Shown one piece after another: positions 29,027 to 35,951 of a stretch of DNA of 64,000 nucleotides. The first letter of the stretch is position 1; every line of letters starts with the position of its first letter. This DNA comes from Kitasatospora sp. NBC_00458 (lineage in GTDB: Bacteria; Actinomycetota; Actinomycetes; Streptomycetales; Streptomycetaceae). The stretch covers positions 7,721,001 through 7,785,000 of the forward strand of contig NZ_CP107904.1 of assembly GCF_036013975.1 (NCBI RefSeq), given 5' to 3'. Below the pieces are notes generated by a model. The model was not told the origin of the DNA and made no database searches. It worked only from the letters and a program-made list of their open reading frames with translations. The translations under genes were made by a program, and so were the position numbers.

Positions 29027-29698
29027 TCAGGCCGTCAGGTCGCGGAGGTTGGCGGGCAGCGGCACGGTGGTGGAGGCGTCCGGCTCCGGGGTGCCGTAGC
29101 CGCTGGTGACCGGGACGATGCCGGCCCAGTGGGGCAGGCCGAGGTCCTCGGGGTCGTCGTCGGCGAGGTCGGCGCGGGTCTTGGCGGAGACCTCGTCGAG
29201 GTCGAGGCGGATCACGGCGGTGGCGGCGAGTTCCCTGGCGTTGGCCGGGCGGACCTCGGCGGAGCGGCCGGGGACGACCTGGTCGACCAGTGCGTCGAGG
29301 GCGACCGTCAGCTCGTCGGGGTCGGTGACCTGGTGGGCCGTTCCGTGGGCGACCACCGAGCGGAAGTTGATCGAGTGGTTGAACGCCGACTTGGTCAGCA
29401 CCAGCGCGTCGACCAGGGTGACGGTGACGCAGACCGGCAGGCCCCGGTCGCCCCCGGCACCGCGCAGCGGCCGGCTGCCGGTGGAGCCGTGCACGTAGAG
29501 TCGGTCGCCGACGCGGGCGTGGATGGTGGGCAGTACGACCGGGGCGCCGTCGGCGACGAAGCCGAGGTGGCAGAGGTAGGTGGCGTCGAGGATGGCGTGG
29601 ATCGCCTCCCGCTCCCAGGTGGCGCGGTCCTTGTAGCGGGTGGGAGTGGTGCGCGGGGTGCGGGGGTAGGACGCTTCGCCGTCCGCTATGGTCGACAT
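29027..29698 (-). CDS. Pyridoxamine 5'-phosphate oxidase family protein
   Basis: A 223-residue flavin-binding split-barrel protein (Pyridox_ox_2 type). The segments ILDATYLCHLGFVADGAPVV, LYVHGSTGSR, and FNHSINFRSVVAHGTAHQV are typical. It is probably an FMN or F420-binding oxidoreductase rather than the true PdxH. It lies divergently 34 nt from a MocR-type regulator, the usual arrangement for vitamin B6-responsive genes. AGAGG lies 5 nt before ATG 29698. Confidence 0.85.
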   Translation of the reverse strand: MSTIADGEASYPRTPRTTPTRYKDRATWEREAIHAILDATYLCHLGFVADGAPVVLPTIHARVGDRLYVHGSTGSRPLRGAGGDRGLPVCVTVTLVDALVLTKSAFNHSINFRSVVAHGTAHQVTDPDELTVALDALVDQVVPGRSAEVRPANARELAATAVIRLDLDEVSAKTRADLADDDPEDLGLPHWAGIVPVTSGYGTPEPDASTTVPLPANLRDLTA

Positions 29699-29708
29699 GA
29701 CAACCTCT

Positions 29709-29732
29709 ATGTACTAGTGCATAATCTGTTTT
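29709..29732. promoter_or_regulatory. Divergent operator and -10 of mocR
   Basis: The 34-nt gap between the two divergent genes contains the 16-bp near-perfect palindrome TATGTACTAGTGCATA (29709-29724; one mismatched pair) and CATAAT (29720-29725), which ends 7 nt before GTG 29733. A regulator bound to the palindrome would cover the -10 of its own gene and the ribosome site region of the PPOX gene. Confidence 0.65.
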
Positions 29733-31070
29733 GTGCTAGGAGACTATCGGATCACCGGTCGGCGTGCCAGCGAAATCGCGGCCGACGTCGAGCAGGGCGT
29801 CAGCAGTGGCCGACTGGCCCCCGGCACGGCGCTGCCGCCGCTGCGCGACCTCGCCGCCGAACTCGGCGTCAACCCCAACACCGTGGCCGCCGCCTACCGG
29901 CTGCTCCGCGACCGGGGGGTGATCGAGACCGCCGGCCGCCGCGGCAGCCGGATCCGCCCCCGGCCGGCCCACACCCCGCGCGACCAGCTCCGGCTGCCCG
30001 TCCCGCCGAACGCCCGCGACCTCTCCAACGGCAATCCCGACCCGGCACTGCTGCCCGACCTCACCCCGGCCCTCGCGGCCGCCGCCGAGGCCGCCCGCCG
30101 CAACCCGGTGCGCTACGGCACCCCGGCCGCCGACCCCGGTCTGCTCGCACTCGCCGGTGCGGCCTTCGCCGCCGACGGCCTGCCGTCCGGGCCGATCGCC
30201 GTCGCCTCCGGCTCGCTCGACACCATCGAGCGGATCCTGGCCACCCGGCTGCGCCCCGGCGACGCCGTCGCGGTCGAGGACCCGGGGTGGGGGAGCCTGC
30301 TCGACCTGCTGCCGGCGCTCGGACTGCGGGCCGCGCCGGTCCGGCTGGACGACGCGGGCCTGCTGCCCGACGCGCTGGCCGACGCGCTCGCCGACGGCGC
30401 CCGCGCGGTGGTGGTGACCAGCCGGGCGCAGAACCCCACCGGGGCGGTGCTCACCGCGGACCGGGCCGCCGACCTGCGCGCGGTGCTGGCCGGCCACCCG
30501 GACGTCCTGCTGATCGAGGACGACCACGGCCACGGCATCGTCGACGCGCGCTACCACCCGCTGGCCGGTGCCGGATCGGCGCACTGGGCGGTGGTCCGCT
30601 CGGCCGCCAAGGCCTACGGTCCGGACCTGCGGCTCTCGGTCGCGGTCGGCGACGAGGACACCATCGGCCGGGTGCTCGGGCGCCAGCGGCTCGGGGCCGG
30701 CTGGGTCAGCCATCTGCTCCAGTGCACGGTGGCCGAGCTGTGGCGCACCGACGCGGCGCCGGCCGGCCGGGTCGCCGCCGCCTACCGGGCGCGCCGGGAC
30801 GCGCTGATCGTCGAACTGGCCGCGCGCGGGATCGGGGCGCACGGCGCGAGCGGGCTCAACGTCTGGGTGCCGGTGCCGGACGAGACCACCGCGCTGGCCT
30901 CCCTCGTCCAGCGGGGATGGGTGGTGGCGCCCGGCGCGCGGTACCGGCTGCAGTCCCCGCCCGGCCTGCGGATCACCGTCGCCGAGCTCGACCCGGCGCA
31001 GGCGCGGCAGCTGGCGGACGACCTGGCCGCCGTCCTCGGAACGGGCGGGGCCGGTTCGCGACTGATCTGA
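29733..31070 (+). CDS. MocR-family GntR regulator with aminotransferase domain
   Basis: A 445-residue fusion of a GntR winged helix (residues 1-75, PPLRDLAAELGVNPNTVAAA then YRLLRDRGVIETAGRRGSRI) and a fold type I aminotransferase-like domain. PLP-binding residues are present: K293 in RSAAKAYGPDLR and the QNPTG motif. MocR proteins such as PtsJ, GabR and PdxR sense PLP or amino acids with the aminotransferase domain. Its divergent partner is a PPOX-type flavoprotein, which points to a vitamin B6-related response. It is likely leaderless: the -10 CATAAT ends 7 nt before GTG 29733. Confidence 0.9.
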   Translation: MLGDYRITGRRASEIAADVEQGVSSGRLAPGTALPPLRDLAAELGVNPNTVAAAYRLLRDRGVIETAGRRGSRIRPRPAHTPRDQLRLPVPPNARDLSNGNPDPALLPDLTPALAAAAEAARRNPVRYGTPAADPGLLALAGAAFAADGLPSGPIAVASGSLDTIERILATRLRPGDAVAVEDPGWGSLLDLLPALGLRAAPVRLDDAGLLPDALADALADGARAVVVTSRAQNPTGAVLTADRAADLRAVLAGHPDVLLIEDDHGHGIVDARYHPLAGAGSAHWAVVRSAAKAYGPDLRLSVAVGDEDTIGRVLGRQRLGAGWVSHLLQCTVAELWRTDAAPAGRVAAAYRARRDALIVELAARGIGAHGASGLNVWVPVPDETTALASLVQRGWVVAPGARYRLQSPPGLRITVAELDPAQARQLADDLAAVLGTGGAGSRLI

Positions 31071-31226
31071 ACCGGCCGGTAACCCAAAGAGAAATACGGT
31101 GCAGATACCTAGCGGTAACAAGCGCGAGCATGTCATCTTCATCGCGCCACCGGCCGGCGGCCCACCCTCACCTCCGCGTCTCCCCGTCCCCACCATGCGG
31201 GCGAGACCGACCGCAGGAGTTCCGCC

Positions 31227-32447
31227 GTGCCCGAAAACCGTTCGAGCATCATCCGCAGGACCACCTCCTGGCGAGGGCGACTGCTCACCGCAGCCCTCGC
31301 ACTCCCGCTGGCCACGGCCATGGCCACCGCCGGGCTCGTCGCCGGCACCGCCGCGCCGGCCCGGGCCGCCGCCGGTGCGCCCGCCGCCGTCCCCACCGGG
31401 CCGACCGCCAGCGTCACCCTCGGCGACAGCTACATCTCCGGAGAGGCCGGCCGCTGGAAGGGCAACTCCGTCGCCTCCGGCGGGAGCCGGGCCGGCACCG
31501 ACCGGGCCTGGAGCGGCAGTGCGGCCGACCCGGCCAAGGTCTACGGCGCCACCTACGCGAGCGGGTGCGACCGCTCGGACGTGGCCGAGGTGCGCAGCGC
31601 GCCGACCGTGGCCCAGACCCAGATCAACCTGGCCTGCTCGGGCGCCGTCGCCGAGAACGTCTTCCGCGCCTCCAACGGCGGTCGGCCGTTCAAGGGCGAG
31701 GCCCCGCAGGCCGACCAACTCGCCGCAGTGGCACGGCAGTACGCCGTCAAACTGGTCACGCTCTCGGTCGGCGGCAACGACCTCGGCTTCGCCGACGTGA
31801 TCGAGGCCTGCGTCGCCGACTACCTCGTCTGGTACTCCTACTGCCACGACGAGCAGCAGGGCGAGGTCGACGCCCGGATGCCGGCGGCGATGGCCGGGGT
31901 CGGCAAGGCGGTGGACGAGGTCCGCGCCGTGATGGCGGGCGCCGGGTACGCGGCCGGCGACTACCGGATCGTGCTCCAGTCCTACCCCTCGCCGATCCCC
32001 CGCGCCGCCGAGATCCGCTACCCGGAGAGCGGTTGGAGCCGCTCGGACACCGGCGGCTGTCCGCTCTGGAACGGTGACGCGGACTGGGCGCGGGACTCGC
32101 TGGTGCCGCAGATCTCCCGGTCGCTGGCCGGTGTCGCGGCCGCCAAGGGGGTGCAGTTCCTCGACCTGTCCGACATGCTGCAGGGGCGCGAGGTCTGCTC
32201 GAAGGCCACCCGGCAGGCCACCTCGACCAGCGCGCCGTCCGCCACCACCAGTGAGTGGGCGCGGTTCCTGGACGGCGGGCTCAACGCCTCGCAGGGCGCC
32301 CTCCAGGAGTCGCTGCACCCCAACTACTACGGGCAGTCGGCGCTCGGGCGCTGCCTGACGCTGGTGTTCGGCAAGGCGGGCGGCAACTGGGCGTGCCGCA
32401 ACACGGCGGGGCAGGACGCCAACGGGATGTACCTGACCGCGAAGTAG
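31227..32447 (+). CDS. Secreted SGNH/GDSL hydrolase
   Basis: A 406-residue exported lipase/esterase-like enzyme. An N-terminal signal peptide of about 49 residues has arginine pairs, a hydrophobic core and an ARAAAG cleavage region. Block I is TLGDSYISGE (nucleophile Ser), block III GGNDLGF, and block V SLHPNYYGQ (catalytic His). Six or more cysteines in the mature part probably form disulphides, as in Streptomyces scabies esterase and SCO lipases. GTG 31227 has AGGAG 8 nt upstream. The 156-nt upstream region holds no clear promoter. It is followed by a good terminator and is monocistronic. Confidence 0.9.
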   Translation: MPENRSSIIRRTTSWRGRLLTAALALPLATAMATAGLVAGTAAPARAAAGAPAAVPTGPTASVTLGDSYISGEAGRWKGNSVASGGSRAGTDRAWSGSAADPAKVYGATYASGCDRSDVAEVRSAPTVAQTQINLACSGAVAENVFRASNGGRPFKGEAPQADQLAAVARQYAVKLVTLSVGGNDLGFADVIEACVADYLVWYSYCHDEQQGEVDARMPAAMAGVGKAVDEVRAVMAGAGYAAGDYRIVLQSYPSPIPRAAEIRYPESGWSRSDTGGCPLWNGDADWARDSLVPQISRSLAGVAAAKGVQFLDLSDMLQGREVCSKATRQATSTSAPSATTSEWARFLDGGLNASQGALQESLHPNYYGQSALGRCLTLVFGKAGGNWACRNTAGQDANGMYLTAK

Positions 32448-32461
32448 CGGCCGGAGACCGG

Positions 32462-32501
32462 CCGGTGCCCCTTCCCGCGGTCGTCGGGGGAGGGGCACCG
32501 G
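32462..32501 (+). terminator. Terminator of the SGNH hydrolase gene
   Basis: An 11-bp stem CCGGTGCCCCT/AGGGGCACCGG, extended by TCCC/GGGG pairing, lies 14 nt past the stop codon. Confidence 0.72.
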
Positions 32502-32591
32502 TTCCGGCTCTTCGGGGCGTCGGGGGCTGTCCGGGGGTGTTCGAGGGTGTTCGGGGCGCTGCTGCCGGGCCCCGGGCGGACGCCCGGCCGG

Positions 32592-33950
32592 TCAGCCCTT
32601 GGCGAGCAGGGCCTGGGCGTGCGCCTTCACCTGATCCTTCGTCAGATAGGCGTCGGTGTACTCGAAGTCGCGCAGTCGGGCGGGCTGGCGGGCCAGGAGC
32701 CCGGTGCGGACGAAGTCGTCGCCGGCGGTCGCGTTGAGCAGCCAGTTGGCGCCGACCCGGAACTTGGCGGCGTTGGTGCGCATCGCCATCAGGTGGTATC
32801 CGCGCGCCACCACCTGCGCCGGCACGCCGCGCAGTTCCACGCCGACCGGCTTGGAGACGGCGTCCTTGCCGCCGAGGTCCACGACCAGGCCCAGGTCCTT
32901 GTGGTAGTAGGGCTCCAGGGGCTGGTTGCGGAGCGCGGCGATCACGTTGCCTGCCACCGCCCGGCCCTGGCGGGCCGAGTGCTGGGCGGTCGGCGGGCAG
33001 ACCGCGCCGTCGCCCTTGGCGAGGTCGGGCACGGCGGCCGCGTCGCCGAGCGCGAACACACCCTCGAACTGCGGCACGCGCATCTCCGCCGTCACCGCGA
33101 TCCGGCCCCGCACGGTCTCGGCGTCGAGGGTGCCGATCAGCGGGCTGGCCGCGACGCCCGCCGTCCAGATCAGCGTCCGGCAGGGCAGTACCCGGCCGTC
33201 GGTGAACTTGACCGACTCCGCGCCGACTTCGGCCACCGAGACGCCCAGCGACACCTCGATGCCGCGCCCGCGCAGTACCTCCAGCGCGGCGGTGCCGAGC
33301 GCGTCGCCGAGTTCGGGCATCAGCTTCGGGGCGATGTCGATCAGGTGCCACTTGATCTGCCGGGCGTCCAGCCGCGGGTAGCGGAGGGCGGCCGCGGTGG
33401 TGAGCCGCTGCAGGCAGGCGGCGGTCTCGGTGCCGGCGTAGCCGCCGCCGACCACCACGAACTGGAGCCGGGACTCGCGCTCGCGCTGGTCCACGGTGGC
33501 CGAGGCGAGGTCGAGTTGGGCGATCACGTGGTCACGGACGTAGGTCGCCTCGGCGAGCGTCTTCATCCCGCGCGCGTAGTCCGTCAGGCCGGGGATGTCG
33601 AAGGTGCGGGTGACGCTGCCGGGCGCGAGGACCAGGTAGTCGTACTTCAGCGCCACCACCTCGTCGGTGATCTTGCGCACCACGCACACCTTGGAGCCGG
33701 GATCGACGCCGATCGCGCCGCCGGGGACGATGTGGGTGCGCCGCAGCGTCCGGCGCAGCGAGACGGCCACCGACTGCGGGGTGAGCACGCCGGCCGCCAC
33801 GTGCGGCAGCAGTGGCAGGTACAGCTGATAGCTGAACGGCGTGACCAGGGAGATCTCCGCCTCCGAGGGAGAGAGCTTGCGCTCCAGGCGGCGCGCGCAC
33901 TCCAGCCCGGCGAAGCCGCCGCCCACGATCAGGATCCGGGGTCGTTCCAT
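32592..33950 (-). CDS. NAD(P)/FAD-dependent oxidoreductase (NDH-2-like)
   Basis: A 452-residue flavoprotein of the type II NADH dehydrogenase group. The FAD dinucleotide fold is RILIVGGGFAGLECARRL at residues 5-22, the NAD fold is QFVVVGGGYAGTETAACL at about 165-182, and the second FAD contact is VFALGDAAAVPD. A short C-terminal amphipathic region would allow membrane association. NDH-2 feeds NADH electrons to menaquinone without proton pumping. ATG 33950 has no strong Shine-Dalgarno. The gene is divergent from the HipA-like kinase, with a repeat-rich 300-nt gap. Confidence 0.88.
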   Translation of the reverse strand: MERPRILIVGGGFAGLECARRLERKLSPSEAEISLVTPFSYQLYLPLLPHVAAGVLTPQSVAVSLRRTLRRTHIVPGGAIGVDPGSKVCVVRKITDEVVALKYDYLVLAPGSVTRTFDIPGLTDYARGMKTLAEATYVRDHVIAQLDLASATVDQRERESRLQFVVVGGGYAGTETAACLQRLTTAAALRYPRLDARQIKWHLIDIAPKLMPELGDALGTAALEVLRGRGIEVSLGVSVAEVGAESVKFTDGRVLPCRTLIWTAGVAASPLIGTLDAETVRGRIAVTAEMRVPQFEGVFALGDAAAVPDLAKGDGAVCPPTAQHSARQGRAVAGNVIAALRNQPLEPYYHKDLGLVVDLGGKDAVSKPVGVELRGVPAQVVARGYHLMAMRTNAAKFRVGANWLLNATAGDDFVRTGLLARQPARLRDFEYTDAYLTKDQVKAHAQALLAKG

Positions 33951-33965
33951 CGTGCGTCCCTCACA

Positions 33966-34066
33966 GTGCAGGTCGTTCAGTCACGGTGCCGGTCGTATAG
34001 AGGTGCCGGTCGTACGGGAGGTGCAGGTCGTACGGAGAGGTGTCGTACGGAGAGGTGCAGGTCGCG
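33966..34066. repeat. Imperfect 17-18-bp tandem repeats upstream of NDH gene
   Basis: About five units of the form GTGCAGGTCGTACGGAGAG occur head to tail (for example GTGCCGGTCGTATAGAG, GTGCCGGTCGTACGGGAG and GTGCAGGTCGTACGGAGAG). They occupy the leader region of the minus-strand NDH-like gene. No frame with protein character runs through them. The remainder of the 300-nt gap, 34067-34236, shows only GC-rich repeats of GGGTGGTGCGG. Confidence 0.7.
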
Positions 34067-34236
34067 CGTCCGTGCAGGGTGGTGCGGGGTGGTGCGGGGA
34101 GGCGCCGGCCGTGCCCGGGCGGACGTCCGCCCCCGACTACTGTCCGCCACACTCGCACGGAGCAGCACGGGCTGCCACCGGGACGACCCGGGAGGGCGAG
34201 CCGGCCGACTGACACCCGCCCCCTGCATATGCCCGA

Positions 34237-34242
34237 TAGGCT
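34237..34242 (+). promoter_or_regulatory. -10 element of leaderless hipA-like gene
   Basis: TAGGCT ends 7 nt before GTG 34250, so the transcript probably begins at the start codon. A CTGACA at 34209-34214 is too far upstream (22 nt) to be an ideal -35. Confidence 0.5.
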
Positions 34243-34249
34243 GTCGGCC

Positions 34250-35005
34250 GTGCTCCCCGAGGTGACGGCGGTCCGATACGTGACGCCACTGCGAGAAGGC
34301 GGCTCGATGCCGGGCCTGGTCGAGGCCGACGACCGGCGGCTCTACGCGCTGAAGTGGGTCGGTGCGGCGCAGGGCCGCAAGGCGCTGGTCGCGGAGGTGC
34401 TGGCCGGGGAACTCGGCCGGCGGCTCGGCCTGCCGGTGCCCGAACTGGTCGCCGTCGACCTGGACCCGGTCCTGGCCCGCAGCGAGCCGGACCCGCAGAT
34501 CCAGGACCAGATGCGGGCCAGCGGCGGGGTCAACCTCGGTATGGCCTTCGTCAGCGGTGCGCTCAACTTCGACCCGCTCTGCTTCGAGGTGGACTCCGGG
34601 CTGGCCGGGCAGGTGCTCTGGTTCGACGCGCTGATCGGCAACGTCGACCGCTCCTGGCGCAACCCCAACCTGCTGGTGGCCACCGGCGGACTGCGGCTGA
34701 TCGACCACGGTGCCAGCCTGATCTTCCACCACCACTGGCCCGGCGCCGCCGCCTGGACCCGCCGTCCGTACGACGCCTCCGACCACGCGCTGCTGCGCGC
34801 CGAGCCGGACCTGCTCGCGGCCGACAAGGCGCTCGCCCCGCTGGCGGAGACGGCGATCGCGGAGGCGGTCGCGCAGATCCCCGACGTCTGGCTGGTGGAC
34901 GAGCCCGGGTTCGACTCCCCCGAAGCGGTGCGCGCCGCGTACCGCGCCCAGCTGACCGAACGACTGGCCGGTCCGCGCGACTGGCTGCCGGAGGTGTCCG
35001 CGTGA
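34250..35005 (+). CDS. HipA-like protein kinase (short form)
   Basis: A 251-residue protein with the C-terminal kinase features of HipA. The catalytic loop is LIGNVDRSWRNPNLLV with D133, and the metal-binding Asp is D152 in LIDHGASL. The N-lobe LYALKWVGAAQGRKAL supplies the ATP lysine. It is much shorter than canonical HipA (about 440 residues) and no HipB antitoxin gene lies beside it. I chose GTG 34250 because homologues begin at VTAxRYVTPLREGGS and a -10 sits 7 nt upstream; ATG 34229 is an alternative. It overlaps the DUF3037 gene by 4 nt (GTGA). Confidence 0.82.
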   Translation: MLPEVTAVRYVTPLREGGSMPGLVEADDRRLYALKWVGAAQGRKALVAEVLAGELGRRLGLPVPELVAVDLDPVLARSEPDPQIQDQMRASGGVNLGMAFVSGALNFDPLCFEVDSGLAGQVLWFDALIGNVDRSWRNPNLLVATGGLRLIDHGASLIFHHHWPGAAAWTRRPYDASDHALLRAEPDLLAADKALAPLAETAIAEAVAQIPDVWLVDEPGFDSPEAVRAAYRAQLTERLAGPRDWLPEVSA

Positions 35006-35418
35006 CCGGGCCGATCCGGTCGGCGCTGCCGGCCGTCGCCGAGCTGCACGACTACGAGTACGCGGTGATCCGGGCGGTGCCCCGGGTGGAGCGCGGTGAG
35101 TGCGTCAACGTCGGCGTGCTGTTGTACTGCCGGCAGAGTTCGCACCTGGCGGCGCGGACGCACCTGGACCAGGCGCGGCTGCTGGCGCTGGACCCGGTGG
35201 CCGACGTGGCCGGGGTGCGGCGGGCGCTGCACGGGATCGAGGCGGTCTGCCAGGGCGGCCCGCAGGCCGGTCCGGCGGCGGCGGACAGCCCGGGGCAGCG
35301 GTTCCGCTGGCTGGCCGCACCGCGCAGTGCGGTGGTCCAGCCGGGGCCCGTGCACACCGGGCTGACCGCGGACCCGGAGGCCGAGCTGCGGCGGCTGTTC
35401 GACCAGCTGGTGCTCTGA
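35002..35418 (+). CDS. DUF3037 family protein
   Basis: A 138-residue soluble protein with the DUF3037 pattern: YEYAVIRAVPRVERGECVNV followed by GVLLYC in the first half and RFRWLAAPRSAVVQPGPVH in the second. Function unknown. The GTG start overlaps the TGA of the HipA-like kinase, so its translation is coupled to the kinase. The same pairing is widespread in bacteria and suggests that DUF3037 is a substrate, partner or modulator of the kinase. Confidence 0.85.
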   Translation: MTGPIRSALPAVAELHDYEYAVIRAVPRVERGECVNVGVLLYCRQSSHLAARTHLDQARLLALDPVADVAGVRRALHGIEAVCQGGPQAGPAAADSPGQRFRWLAAPRSAVVQPGPVHTGLTADPEAELRRLFDQLVL

Positions 35419-35465
35419 GCGGTGGGGCGGCGGTTCGGCCGCCGGATCTTTGCTGTGATCAAATC

Positions 35466-35495
35466 TTGAGTTACTGAAGCACTCGGTCGTACCCT
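35466..35495 (+). promoter_or_regulatory. Promoter of leaderless marR
   Basis: TTGAGT (35466-35471) and TACCCT (35490-35495) are separated by 18 nt, and the -10 ends 6 nt before ATG 35502. The predicted transcription start coincides with the start codon. Confidence 0.65.
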
Positions 35496-35501
35496 GACCT
35501 C

Positions 35502-35951
35502 ATGGGTTCGACAGCGACGACGACCGTACCGACCAACGCCCAGCTGATGGAGGCGCTGGCCGCCGTCGGCGCCGCGTACTTCCAGGACTTCGCGGCCGCC
35601 GCGGCCCGGCACGGTCTCTCCTCCTCGCAGGCAAAGGCGCTCGGCGCCGTCCAGGAGCCGGTGCCGATGCGCGCCCTGGCGGGCCGTCTCGGCTGTGACG
35701 CCTCCAACGTCACCGGGATCGTCGACCGCCTGGAGTCGCTGGGCCTGGCCCACCGCGAGGCGGCGGCCGGCGACCGGCGGGTCAAGATCGTGGTCATCAC
35801 CGATCAGGGCCGGGAGATCCTGGGGCTGATCCGGGGCGAGATGGAGCGGACCCACCACGCCATCGGGACCATGACCGACGAGCAGCGGGTGGCGCTGCAC
35901 TCGATCTGCCTCCAGGTCCTCCCGGTGCTCAGCGGCCGGTCGGCCCCGTAG
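35502..35951 (+). CDS. MarR-family transcriptional regulator
   Basis: A 149-residue winged-helix regulator. The recognition region is PMRALAGRLGCDASNVTGIV, followed by the wing AAAGDRRVKIVVITDQGREI. It would act as a dimer and respond to a small phenolic or oxidant, but the target is unknown. The gene appears leaderless. Its last 23 nt overlap the end of the convergent helD gene, with no terminator between them. Confidence 0.9.
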   Translation: MGSTATTTVPTNAQLMEALAAVGAAYFQDFAAAAARHGLSSSQAKALGAVQEPVPMRALAGRLGCDASNVTGIVDRLESLGLAHREAAAGDRRVKIVVITDQGREILGLIRGEMERTHHAIGTMTDEQRVALHSICLQVLPVLSGRSAP

